Source of the DNA: Prorocentrum cordatum | Lineage: Eukaryota; Sar; Dinophyceae; Prorocentrales; Prorocentraceae | Length of the DNA stretch: 64,000 bases | Assembly (NCBI GenBank): GCA_963575745.1 | Contig: CAUYUJ010008069.1 | Location: 213,501 to 277,500 of the forward strand | Reading direction: 5' to 3' | Part shown: piece after piece, positions 38,750-49,329 of the stretch | Layout: every line of letters begins with the position of its first letter | How positions within the stretch are numbered: position 1 is the first letter of the stretch | The notes under the pieces: model-generated | The model's input: the letters and a program-made list of their open reading frames with translations, nothing else | The model's database searches: none | Told to the model about the DNA's origin: nothing | Made by a program: the position numbers and the translations under genes

Positions 38750-41104
38750 GTGCCCGACGCCGATGCCTACTACCTCGAGACCGCCCCGGGGTTCTACGAC
38801 ATCGGTAGCGACGACGAGGCGCTGACGACCGAGGGGTTCTCAGACATGGACGCGGACACTTACTCTGACCTGATCTTGGCCCTGGACCAAGCGGAGACCG
38901 ACATGAAGGATACGCTCAGAGGACCCCGCGAACGCGTGGTCTGGGAGGTCTTCGTGGACCAAGGGGCTTTGTCGGAGGAGCTGCTGGAGTTCCCGCAGGT
39001 CAAGGTGATCCAGTTCAGGCTGGCTGACGGCTGGGACTTTTCCAAGCTCAGCGTGATTCGCAGCTTCTTGAGTAAGATCGATGAGGAGAAGCCCGATGAC
39101 ATCTTCTTCGCACCCCCATGCAGGATCTGGCGTTCTTGGCAACATGTCAATGAGAAGCTGTCGGAGGAACACGCGAAAGAGATCAACCTCACCAGACAGA
39201 GAGAGGAAAAGACGTTCCTCAAGATGGTTCGGGATTCTTTTGTGAAGCAGCAGAACGGTGGACGTCGTGCGCATGTAGAAGGCCCGTGGCAAGGGCTACA
39301 CTGGCAGACCAAGACCTGGCAGAAGCTACCTGGGTACCACTGCCGGCTCGACCAGTGCAGGCTGGGCGCGAAGTTCGAGATCAAGGGTAAGTTTATGCCG
39401 CGCCAGAAGCCCACGCGACTCCAGTCCTTGAACAAGGAGTTTGTTTACCACATGAACATGAAATGCAGCTGTACCGAGGAGCACGTGGTCTTACGCGGCA
39501 AGCTTGCCCAGCAGGCTCAGAACTGCCCGAGACCGATGGCGCGAAGGATGGCCTACTTGATCGCCTATCAGGGCATGGCCGACGACATTGAGGATATCAA
39601 CACCGCCGAGGGGGTCTCCAAGGACATCGACGCCATCGAGTACACCGACGCGATGCAGGAGCTGATGAAGCGTTTCAATGCGTCGACGATCAGGGCGGTC
39701 AAGCGCGCTTGCATCAGCCTGGGCCACCCCTCCAACGCGGCGCTGGCGACTGCCATGAAACGCGCGAAGGCCCCGGCCGAGTGGCGTCAGTGCGCCAAGC
39801 TCTTCCAGTGTGAAGTTTGCCTGAGCAGGCAACGACCGCGAGCAGTGCGCGTAGCTGTGCTGCCGAAAGCTTGCAACGAGGTCGTGAACACCGACGTCTA
39901 CTACGTCACCTGGAAGAACAAGGAGCGAAAGATCTTGGCCACGATGGATGAGTTCACGCGCTACGAAGTGGATTACCCGATCGCGAAGGAGACTTTCAAG
40001 AAGGAGGTGAAGCTGTTTCAGAAATTGTGGATCAGCTGGGCTGTCAAGCCCGACACCATGAGGATGAACATGGCAGGCTCGCACACGTCAAGAAAGATGC
40101 ACCAGTGGATGAGCAAGCACAACATCACACTCGACCTGATCCCGAAGGGCGCGCACCACAAGCTCGGACTCATGGAGCGCAACCATGCGGTCAGGAGGGG
40201 GCAGCTCAGCAAGTACCACCTGTAGTTTCCCGACGACTCGCTCAAGACCGCGCTCAGGATGACCGCCAGCCAGTGGAACATCTTGCGCAGCGTGCGCGGG
40301 TATTCGCCCGCGACGCTGGTGCTGGGCACGCAGCCCAAGGTGCCTGGCGCGTTGTGCGACAAGGACTTCGGCCTGGCGGAGCAGGCCGCGCTGGTCGATC
40401 CCAAGAGCGAGGTGCACGAGATGATGGTCAGGCGCACTGCGGCGGGGGCGGCTTTCATCGAGGCCAACTGCTCTCGTGCCGTGCGAGCTGCGCTGTTGGC
40501 GCGCAGCAGGCCGGCGCGCCGCGAGTGCCAGATCGGCGAGTGGGTCTACTTCTGGCGACCCGAGATGTCGACGGGCCTGGAGAAGTGCCATTGGCATGGC
40601 CCGGCGCTGGTGGCGGCGGTGGAGTCGAAGTTCAACGAGGACGACGTGATGCACGCGTCCGTGGTGTGGGCCACGCACGGGCGCGCGATCTACCGATGCA
40701 CGGTGGAGCAGCTCCGCCTCGAGCTGTCCAGTGAGACCCGAGAGCGAGAGGGACGACGCGAGGATCCCGACAGCCCACTCAGCACCATCGAGAAGCTGAG
40801 GAGGGCGCTCAGGCGGACCAAGGGAACCTGCAGCTTCAGCAACCTCGCCGAGGGGGGCCAGCGGCCCCAGTACGACGACACCCTGGACGACATTGTCGCG
40901 CAGCAGCCCGGCGCCCGGGGACACCGCGATGGAGATCGAGTTGGACAAGAACGAGAGGAGCCGAGTGGAGCGGCTGCCGCGGCAGCTCCCGAGGCCCACC
41001 AGCCAGCCGAGGCTGGCGAGGAGGCGGCTCCAGACCCCGCACCTGCGGGGGCCAGCGCTGCGCGAGAGCGCGGCAACGCTGCGAGGGAGCCGAGTAGAGA
41101 GTAG
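38750..41104 (+). pseudogene. Methyltransferase-like domain and integrase of element B
   Basis: First part (about 38930-39500): VVWEVFVDQGALSEELLEF resembles a SAM-binding motif I, APPCRIWRSWQ (Cys codon 39119-39121) resembles the Pro-Cys loop of cytosine-5 methyltransferases, and AHVEGPWQ is in the place of motif VI. Then LGHPSNAALATAMK and FQCEVCLSRQRPR form the integrase zinc region. Core: Asp in VNTDVYYVTW, MRMNMAGSHTS with Asn (40067-40069) where the second Asp belongs, and Glu in LGLMERNHAVRR exactly 36 codons further on, a D-x35-E spacing. TAG 40223-40225 interrupts; the same frame resumes FPDDSLKTALRMTASQWNIL and reaches 41104. A catalytically dead integrase is likely. Confidence 0.65.
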
Positions 41105-41325
41105 AGTCCACATCGAGGCGATGGCCAAAAGGAGCATCGAGGAGGCCGAGAAGCTCGACGGCATCCCCCTGGCAAAACGCGCCCGCATGTCGTGGGCCAG
41201 GCTCGCGCCGCAGCAGGAGGAGTCGCGTCTCATCGAGGAGGTGGACGACGAGATGATGTTGTTGGAGGAATCCACCGAGACAATATACACGCTGGCTTTC
41301 AAGAGGAAAGTCCCCACCATCGTGG

Positions 41326-43653
41326 ATGGGGAGGCTCACACCCGAAGAGCGGGAGCAGTTCTACGCAGCCAAGCTGGAGGCCCTCGATGTGTTCAACAAG
41401 AACGACGGCTGGGAACCCATCGACGAGGCGGAGGTGGACCCAGCGGCGTGTTGCCCGTTACGCTTCCTGCTGAAGTGGAAGGTGAAGGACGGGCAGCGAG
41501 TGGCCAACGCGCGAGTGCTCTACCAGGGTTTCAAGCACCGCGACGTGGCCGAGGGCCGGCTCGACAAGGAGGCGCCCACTTTGAGCAGGCTTGGCCGACA
41601 TACGGTCATGCTGTGGGCAGCCTTGAGGAAGTGGAGGCTGTTCGCTGCGGATGTGAAGTCCGCGTTCCTGCAGGCCGAGGACGTCAGTGCTCACGGCATC
41701 AAGCTGTACGCGAGCCCGACGAAGGAGATGAGGGACATGCTTGTACACCAGATCGGCCTGCAGCCAGGACAGTTGCTCAAGATGATCAAGCCTTGCTTTG
41801 GGGACCCGCGGTTCCCCAAGCTCTGGCACTACCGCTCCGACGAAGTCACGAGGGAGATCGGGTTCAAGAACCACTGGCTCGAGGATTGCTGGCTGCTGTC
41901 CTTGCGGGCCGCGCGACCCTCGGACGACCCGTTCGACGTGCGCAGCTTCGATGGCCAGACGTTCGTGGTGGACGGGCTGATCGGCAAGCACGCGGACGAC
42001 TTCATCGGCTGCGGCGAGAACGTGAGTTGCGAGGATGACCTGCGCGCCAAGCTGGACGACACCGAGTGCTTCCAGGCGCGGCTGGGCATGCTCAACGAGA
42101 AGTTCAAGTTCGGCAAGTGGGAGTTTGGGCCGAGCCTAGTCTTCACCGGCGGCGAGGTGGAGCAGTCCCTGAGCACCCACGCGATCACCGTCACTTGTGA
42201 GAAGTACCTGCACGCGGTGAAGCCCATCACCGTGGAGAAGCACCGGCGGGCAGATCCCACCAGTGCGCTGTCGCCGAAGGAGCTCACCAGTTTCTGGACC
42301 CTGAACGGCCAGCTGCAGTGGCCGGCAGCCCAGGGGGTTATCATCGCGGCAGCGACCGTATCGTTCAGAGCCGCAGCGACTGGACATGCGACGGTGCAGG
42401 ATTTGCTGGACGCGAACAAAGATTCACGGCTCCTGAAGGCCAACGCGGACGTGGGACTGTACTTCGGTTTCGACAGGCCGTGGAGTGAGTTACGCGTTGG
42501 AGGCTACTCAGATGCTAACTGGGCCAGCCGACCTGACGGAAGTTCCCAAGGAGGATATCAGATCTTCGTCGGACCCGCGGACGAGCTCAACGCCGGCACC
42601 CCGACACCGTTCTTGGCCGTGGAGTGGGCCTCAAAGAAGCTGGTGCGGCTGTGCAGGAGCTCACTGTCCGCCGAGGCACAAGCCGCGGCGATGGGAGCCG
42701 ACTCGCTGATGTGGGTGAAGGTCTTTTTGGCTCTGGGTCTGAGGCCCGACCTCGGACATGACGCCGCCATGACATACCTCGGAGAGTCACCATTCATCAC
42801 GGACGCGAAGTTCCTCTACGACGCCTCGCGGTCAGCTACGGCGGGGTTGGGCATCGCAGAAAAGAGGGCGGCCATCGAGGTGAATATCGCGAACGAGCAG
42901 CTGGCGGAGGTCAACGCTAGGTGGAAGTGGGCGAACGCCCAGCAGCAGATGGCAGACGGACTCACCAAGCTTTGGGCGCGCCAGATGATGGCGGACGCGT
43001 TACGCCGTGGAGTTCATGCCTTGCGCTACGACCCCGACTTCGTGGCCGGCAGGAAGCTCACCAAGCGCGCGATGGAACTAAGCGAGAAGGAGCTGGACCA
43101 GGCAGGAGAAGAGTTGCTCGACACCTTCGAGAAAGAGCCCGTGGCGAAGGCGAAGGCTAAGGCCAGGACGCGCCATTTTGGCGCGAGTGGAGCTCGTTTG
43201 GCAGCTACGTTGGCGGCTACGAGAGCGACTGGCTCTGCAGCTGAGGTGGCACAGCATGTGCCCAGCGGCGTCGAGCTGTTCCACCCACCGACCAACGACG
43301 GCTGGGACAACCTGCTGGTGAGGCTGGCCATGTTCGGATTCATGATGGCGATGCTCATGGCTTTCGGCTGTGGATTCTGGGTCGGCACCTGCTGGGCGCG
43401 CTGGACTACGACGGGCGCTGAGCAGAAGAACATCAGGCCGCGTGAGCCTGAGACCGAGCCGAACCCCAGCAATACGGAGAAACACTACGTCGAGGGGACC
43501 GAGAGGATGACGACAGGCTTGAACACCAAGCAGCCACGCCAGAAGAGGGTGCGCCACATGATGTGCCAGGCGCAATGCCGCTACAACCAGGATGCGCAGA
43601 CGCCGAGGTTCCAGCCGCTGCCCGAGTACGCACGCGGAGCTTTCATCGGATAG
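41326..43653 (+). CDS. Reverse transcriptase-RNase H of element B with a C-terminal membrane segment, 775 aa
   Basis: RT: FLLKWKVKDGQRVANARVLY, FAADVKSAFLQAEDV (first Asp codon 41650-41652) and GKHADDFIGCG (41986 on), where HADD replaces the usual YVDD. RNase H: GGYSDANWASRPDGSSQGGY, RSSLSAEAQAAAMG, FITDAKFLYDASRS and QQMADGLTKLWARQM, with all expected acidic residues. It is preceded by a linker in another frame (40905-41335). Around residue 662 (43312-43392) RLAMFGFMMAMLMAFGCGFW is strongly hydrophobic, a probable membrane helix. After the stop at 43653 good coding sequence continues in another frame (EDDDGDPAYGYVAAVPQEL) to 43802, so the original protein may have been about 50 residues longer. 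Confidence 0.8.
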   Translation: MGRLTPEEREQFYAAKLEALDVFNKNDGWEPIDEAEVDPAACCPLRFLLKWKVKDGQRVANARVLYQGFKHRDVAEGRLDKEAPTLSRLGRHTVMLWAALRKWRLFAADVKSAFLQAEDVSAHGIKLYASPTKEMRDMLVHQIGLQPGQLLKMIKPCFGDPRFPKLWHYRSDEVTREIGFKNHWLEDCWLLSLRAARPSDDPFDVRSFDGQTFVVDGLIGKHADDFIGCGENVSCEDDLRAKLDDTECFQARLGMLNEKFKFGKWEFGPSLVFTGGEVEQSLSTHAITVTCEKYLHAVKPITVEKHRRADPTSALSPKELTSFWTLNGQLQWPAAQGVIIAAATVSFRAAATGHATVQDLLDANKDSRLLKANADVGLYFGFDRPWSELRVGGYSDANWASRPDGSSQGGYQIFVGPADELNAGTPTPFLAVEWASKKLVRLCRSSLSAEAQAAAMGADSLMWVKVFLALGLRPDLGHDAAMTYLGESPFITDAKFLYDASRSATAGLGIAEKRAAIEVNIANEQLAEVNARWKWANAQQQMADGLTKLWARQMMADALRRGVHALRYDPDFVAGRKLTKRAMELSEKELDQAGEELLDTFEKEPVAKAKAKARTRHFGASGARLAATLAATRATGSAAEVAQHVPSGVELFHPPTNDGWDNLLVRLAMFGFMMAMLMAFGCGFWVGTCWARWTTTGAEQKNIRPREPETEPNPSNTEKHYVEGTERMTTGLNTKQPRQKRVRHMMCQAQCRYNQDAQTPRFQPLPEYARGAFIG

Positions 43654-44051
43654 AGGACGACGACGGGGACCCAGCCTACGGCTACGTGGCGGCGGTGCCG
43701 CAGGAGCTGATGTGCATCGTGATGCACACCTACGTGAGCGCCCACGAGGCGCGGACTTGCTTGCCTGGCGAGATCGACCGATCGCCCGGCGTGCTGAAAT
43801 AATTAAGGAGATGTATGTCGCTGACGCGACCGCCGGTATGTTTAACATTCGAGTTTGATTGGTTTGTGCAGGGGACCTGCGGTGACAGTGATGATGATCT
43901 GTGGTTGTGTTTCGGTCTCGTTCCCGAAAGCTTGGAGTTTTCAGCTTTAACTTAAGTTTGCCGTTTGAGTCTCCTGGTAAACGTCCGGAGAACCCTGAGT
44001 TTAGGCAGTGTGGTTTGTAAGGTATATGTGATAACTCCTTTTTTCCGTCCG
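43654..44051. other. 3' leader region of element B before its LTR
   Basis: Out-of-frame coding remnant to 43802, then AT-richer non-coding DNA ending in CCTTTTTTCCGTCC directly before the LTR. Confidence 0.5.
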
Positions 44052-44175
44052 TGTCAATATCACCCACGTTTCATTGAGTTTTCATGTGTGTATGCAGTGT
44101 TAATTGCATTGTTTATTTGCACAGAGTTTGATTCTGACTGGACCGCTGCCGTTTGATGTTCAGGGGCCCCTGAGT
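44052..44175 (+). repeat. 3' LTR of element B
   Basis: Pairs with 36481-36604 without gaps; seven substitutions. Confidence 0.8.
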
Positions 44176-44185
44176 TGAGACCAAG

Positions 44186-45957
44186 GAGGACATGTAACAT
44201 GTGGTCTTCTGGGCCCCCAGGCTGAACCACCTCTTGCGCGGCATCTGGGAGCTCAGAGTTGCGAGACTGTCTTGTGCGAAACAGGCCGGACCACCTTGCG
44301 CACGGCATCCCAGAGCTCAGAGTTGCGAGAATGTCTTGTGCGAAACAGGCCGGACCACCTCGCGCAGGGCATCTCAGAGCTCAGAAGTTCGAGGATGTCT
44401 CAGGCGGGCTCCCAGGGTGTCAGGGAGGATATGTAACATGTGGTCTTCTGGGCCCCCAGGCTGGACCACCTCTTGCGCGGCATCTGGGAGCTCAGAGTTG
44501 TGAGAATGTCTCGTGCGAAACAGGCCGGACCAGCTTGCACGCGGCATCTCAGAGCACAGAGTTGCGAGGATGTCTCAGGCGAGACGGGCCGGACCACCTC
44601 GCGCAAGGCATCTCGGAGCTCAGAAGTTCGAGGATGTCTCAGGCGAAACGGGCCGGACCACCTCTCGCGCGGCATCTCCGAGGTTGGAGTTTCGAGGATG
44701 TCTCAAGCGAAACGGGCCGGACCACCTCGCGCAAGGCATCTCAGAGCTCAGAGTTTCGAGGATGTCTCAGGCGAAACGGCCCGGACCACTTCTCGCACGG
44801 CACCTCGGGGCTCAGAGCTTCGAAGATGTCTCAGGCGAAACGGCCCGGGCCACCTCTCGCGCGGCGTCGCGGAGCGCAACTTTTCGAGGATATCTCAGGC
44901 GAAACGGCCAATCCCGGCCAACTCAGAAACGAGAGTTGTGAGGATGTCTCAAGCGAAACGGCTCGGGCCATCTTTGTGAGGATGTCTCTGCTCCGACTTC
45001 CCCTGGCCGGAGTTAGCTTCTATCACAACAGCACCCCGTTCAGCAAGCTGTTTGGGGAATCGACGAATCGACACCGGATGTGTACTAACTTGACACGTTC
45101 TGATAGGGGGCCTCCTGGGGGCCTCCTGGGAATCTCCTGCGGACCCCTGGGGCCTGTCCTGGGCGTCCTGCGGTTTCCTGAAGCTCTCTGTGGCCTCCTG
45201 GGGCTCCCAGGGTCCCAGGGGGGATATGTAACATGTGGTTTTCTGGGCCCCCAGGCTGGACCACCTCTTGCGCGGCATCTGGGAGCTCAGAGTTGCGAGA
45301 ATGTCTTGTGCGAAACGGGCTGGACCACCTTGCGCACGGCATCTCAGAGCTCAGAGTTGCAAGGATGTCTCAGGCGAGACGGGCCGGTGTCTCGGGCGAA
45401 ACGCGCTGCGAGGAAGTCTCAGGCGAAACGGGCCGGACCGAGCGCGGCGTCTCAGAGCTGAATGTCTTGTGCGAAACGGGCCGGACCACCTTGCGCACGG
45501 CATCTCAGAGCTCAGAAATTCGAGGATGTCTCAGGCGAGAGGGGCCGGACAACCTCGCGCAGGGCATCTCAGAGCTCAGAAGTTCGAGGATGTCTCAGGC
45601 GAAACGGGCCGGACCACCTCTGGCGCGGCACCTCCGAGGTTGGAGTTTCGAGGATGTCTCAAGCGAAACGGGCCGGACCACTTCGCGCAAGGCATCTCAG
45701 AGCTCAGAGTTTCGAGGATGTCTCAGGCGAAACGGCCCGGACCACCTCTCGCACGGCACCTCGGGGCTCAGAGCTTTGAGGATGTCTCAGGCGAAACGGC
45801 CAATCCCGGCCAACTCAGAAACGAGAGTTGTGAGGATGTCTCAAGCGAAACGGCCCGGGCCATCAAATTTTTGTGAAGATGTCTCTGCTCCGACTTCCCT
45901 CGGCCGGAGTTAGCTTCTATCACAACAGCACCCCGTTCAGCAAGCTGTTTGGGGAAT
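44186..45957 (+). repeat. Higher-order satellite, right block
   Basis: Same 64-bp unit family as 33885-36480, beginning with the AACATGTGGTC marker part-way through a super-unit. Two super-units are present. Each ends with a block CTCTGCTCCGACTTCCC to AAGCTGTTTGGGGAAT (44984-45060 and 45884-45957) not seen on the left side. Frames of up to 400 codons here are repeat artefacts with a methionine in every unit. Confidence 0.85.
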
Positions 45958-48110
45958 AAAAAATGGCGACCAAGGGATGCCGTCAAGCACAGGGAGGAGA
46001 GATTTCACCTGTCTGCGCGCATCCCCGCGCCGCGGACGCTGCGAGAGCTGAGGAAGGAAGAGCCGACGCCGATCGTTACGAAGCACGGTGACCCATTCAG
46101 TTTCCCGAGCAAGTGGAGGAATTGGCGTGGCAAGACTACCCGAGTGCATCAGCAGCTCACCAACAACGACGCGAGCGAGTTGGAGCATGAGTGATGGAGG
46201 CTGTGGCTGGATTGGGAGCAAGAGCCCGCGTCGGAGGACGGATCCGGCAGCGATGTTAGCGAAGACCATGCCGACGCTGCATCTGCTAAACGACACAGCC
46301 AAAAAAAAGGAGCAAGGGGGAGCAGCGGAGCTGTGAGGCTCGGGTCGATGCGCTTCATCATCGACTCTGGCTGCGGTTCCAAACTCATCGCTCTCAAATA
46401 TACCCAGAATGCAGGCGCCATCGGGAGGATGACCGAACTGAAGGCTCCGTTTCCATTCAACACGGCAGTAGGGCACTCCAGCGCTCTAAGAATCGTCAAG
46501 GTGGCCTGCGACCCGCTGATGAGTGGAAAGTTCGACGCCATCGTCATGCCTGAAACGCCGAGCCTGATATCCGTGGGCGAACTTTGCATGGATAACGGCT
46601 ATAACTTCCACTGGAGGAAGGGCAAAACGCCGTATCTTCTCCTACCCAACGGCATGAGGCTGGACCTGGCGGTGGATGACAAAATACCGTATCTCAACGC
46701 CGGGGGGAGAAAGGTTCTGGGTCAGGTAGACGAGGCAGCCCCCGCCTATCCTGTGGAGTTAGAGCGATGGGCTTGTGTGGAGGCTAATGCGAAGTCTTAC
46801 TTGGCAGACCCCGAGAAAGCGGGTGGCCCCCCGCTCCGGGCTGTCAGGTACCGCGCGTCCCTGGGCCTGCACTTGCAAGAGGTGATGTCAGAAGATTCAT
46901 ACGCGCATGGTGAATTAGAAAACCATCCCGACTGTCACTACGGAGGCGTGCCTCATAGAGCCGACCTCGACGCTAGGGACATCATCATCTATTTCTACTA
47001 CGAGCCTCAGATGGCGAGCCGGGAAGGTTGGAAGCTTGGCCCATACGGGATCGTCAATAAGATGCCTTCGCCTTCTGCATACTTCGGCCATGCCGCTGGG
47101 TGCGGGGGCATGCTGCTCCTGCGCCTGCGGAAGGGGCAGCAGAAGAACAAGCGGAGGCACTGGGCACCATTGATCTCGTCGACGATGATGGCGCTGAAGA
47201 CCCACTGCAGGAGTCGGAAGGAGAGGGGCCCAAGAAGGCCGAGCGCCTTAAAAAGGGGGCCCAGTCCAGGAGACACCATGACGCACCTGCCGAATAATCC
47301 ACACTGCCCGACTTGCACATGGGCGAAGACGATCAGAGCGCAGCAGCGCAAGAAGCAAAATAAGTCACTCAATAAGTTGAAGCCTTACTCAGAGCCGAAG
47401 GCGTTCGGGGTGCTCTGCACCATAGATCACTGGTTTGCGTTGGACAGCCCATCGAAGGTACTTTACTGAGAAACTTCGTGCGCGCCGCTGCGTGACCGGT
47501 TTACGAGATTCCTTGCTGCCAAGGGTACCTTCGGCAAGTCGGCCGAACAGGTCATGGATTTCCTGGTGAACCTGCGGGCGCCTCGCGAGCAGTTTGCGTA
47601 CATCTACTCGGCTCCGGCAAGAGAACTAAAGAGGGCTTGCCAGGACCTGAAGATAGCACATGATTCCATTCAACCAACCAACAAGAAACATAACTCCGTG
47701 ACTGATCGCGCCAACGGCGTCGTTCAAGACGGGGCCAGGACGTTGCTCATGACGGCCGGCCTGCCGGCTCAGTTTTGGGTGTGCGTTGTGCTTTACTTCT
47801 GCGCATGTTACAATGCGACGAAACAGGAGAACGGCAACGCCCCATGGGAGTTGCGGTTCGGAGGGCCGTTCAACGCCCAGCTGATCAAATCTGCGCAAGC
47901 TGTCCGATATCCGCCGCCGCCTGGCCCGAGAAGCTGGCGCCGCGGACGCGTGTCGGCATTTATCTGGGCTATGTCCAGCGCGCGGGGGGGCGCGCGGGCC
48001 CCGACCGCTATTGCGCGCCTTTGGACCAGCTCCAGGGTTTGAGTGTCAAGACCGGCATGAAGGTCGACGGTTCTAGACCCATCGTCGATAGGTCCGAACA
48101 GCTTTGATCC
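45958..48110 (+). pseudogene. Protease and integrase of element A
   Basis: 45960-46330 reads through two frames (KWRNWRGKTTRVHQQLTNND). From 46333: MRFIIDSGCGSKLIALKY with D-S-G-C/G (Asp 46363-46365) is the aspartic protease site, followed by TPSLISVGELCMDNGYNFHW and YLLLPNGMRLDL. HLPNNPHCPTCTWAKTIR is the integrase zinc motif. The core has Asp in LCTIDHWFALD, then TGA 47467-47469, and the same frame continues QFAYIYSAPARELKRACQDL and HNSVTDRANGVVQDG, where the second catalytic Asp is replaced and Glu has become Asp. Near 47900 the sequence moves to another frame (EKLAPRTRVGIYLGYVQRAG). The integrase is inactive in this copy. Confidence 0.7.
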
Positions 48111-48349
48111 GACGCTGATGTCGAGCAGGACGTCATAGGGTCCCCCGATGGGATCGTCGACAACGTTGACAAGGACTCTGCCGTGCACTTCCCGCTCAGG
48201 CGCGCCTGCGACATGGCCGCGGCGAACGCGGAGGGCGCCGCCTTAGAAGAGATGCTCTCCGGCGGGGAAGAGGAGGGCACAAAGCAGGCAAAACCGCATG
48301 CGACATCCGGGGGGGGGGGGGGGGGGGGCAAAGCTCCCACGAGGGCGGA

Positions 48350-49329
48350 ATGATGGACGCAGACGCTCCTATCGCTCATGGCGAAGAGGAAGAAGACCAT
48401 CGCACCCATGGCGAAGGGGCATTAAATTTCGCACCCGACGGCGACCCGGCGGATGTTGAAGGACCGCCGGTCCCGCCACCTGACCCAGAACTACCCCCGG
48501 GCGCCAAACGTAGGAGGGTGGACTTCAGAGCGGTGAAGAACGGCGAGAACCGTGCAAGAAGGGAAGTCATCATTGCTAGGCAGGCCAAGTTCCCGGCAGC
48601 CCCTGCCAGGGGCGAGCCAAAGATTGAACAGATACTGACAAGGACAACGCAGAACCTCGACACGGGTGAGTACTATGAAGAGCAAGTCGTGACTGTTGGG
48701 AAGACGATGGAAGAGTTTACGAAGCCTCGTCCGCTGAAGGGCAAACAGAAGTCAGCCCACCTTCGAGGAGACCGTTCTACAGGAGACCGTTCTACAGGAG
48801 ACCGTACGAGGTGGCTGTATATGACGAGGTTTTTGACCATGCCATCCTCAGACGGACCCAAGTCAACCAACCCGGGCGCCCATCCAGACCGATGGTTCAA
48901 AACGGGCGGCCCTGAACGCAAGAGACTCGTTGAGGAATGCAAAACAGAGAAAAAAGGGCTTTCTACGGTCTGGAGGACCCTGGACCTGACGCAGAACTGC
49001 TGAAGGCTACCGGGATCGACATGCCAAAGCCGGCGCCTACATATGTCATGGCCGCTGCAGCGCCGTCGAGGGCGATTGACATATGTGAAGATGCGTTACA
49101 AGACTTCCAGATATGGTGCACAGAAGCGCGTGCAACCGAAGAAGAGACGGGGTCGTCCCATGGACGTCGCTCCAGTACCGATGATGACAGCGACTGGGAC
49201 CGCACAGCACTGCGAACAAGCGTCGCGTCGCCCCTCGCATGCCCCTTCGGGGGAAGACTGCGGGTCGCGATAGTCATCGGGAAAGGGAGCCGGCCTGCCG
49301 ACCTTGCTATAACCCGTTCACGGACATGA
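48350..49329 (+). pseudogene. Linker region between integrase and RT of element A
   Basis: Frame 48350-49003 contains RREVIIARQAKFPAAPARGE and LTRTTQNLDTGEYYEEQVVT, and three tandem GDRST units (48765-48804). From 48937 another frame takes over (EKRAFYGLEDPGPDAELLKA) to about 49240. This acidic, proline-rich stretch corresponds to the poorly conserved linker of copia polyproteins. A G run of about 20 at 48309-48328 lies just upstream. Confidence 0.4.

Larger units (their letters stand above)
36481..44180 (+). mobile_element. Element B: Ty1/copia-type LTR retrotransposon inserted in the satellite
   Basis: Direct repeats of 124 bp bound it. Coding order is gag, aspartic protease, methyltransferase-like domain, zinc/integrase, linker, reverse transcriptase, RNase H and a C-terminal membrane segment. 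Satellite lies on both sides. CCAAG precedes it (36476-36480) and recurs at 44181-44185, a possible 5-bp target duplication, although five unmatched bases separate the right copy from the end of LTR identity. LTRs differ at 7 of 124 positions. A usual polypurine tract before the 3' LTR is not seen (the sequence there is pyrimidine-rich). Confidence 0.8.

Noticed and set aside
44259-45913. Long open frames of 180-400 codons in the right satellite block
   Set aside because: They consist only of the 64-bp unit read in rotating phase (words such as MSQAKRAGPP), so they are by-products of the repeat.
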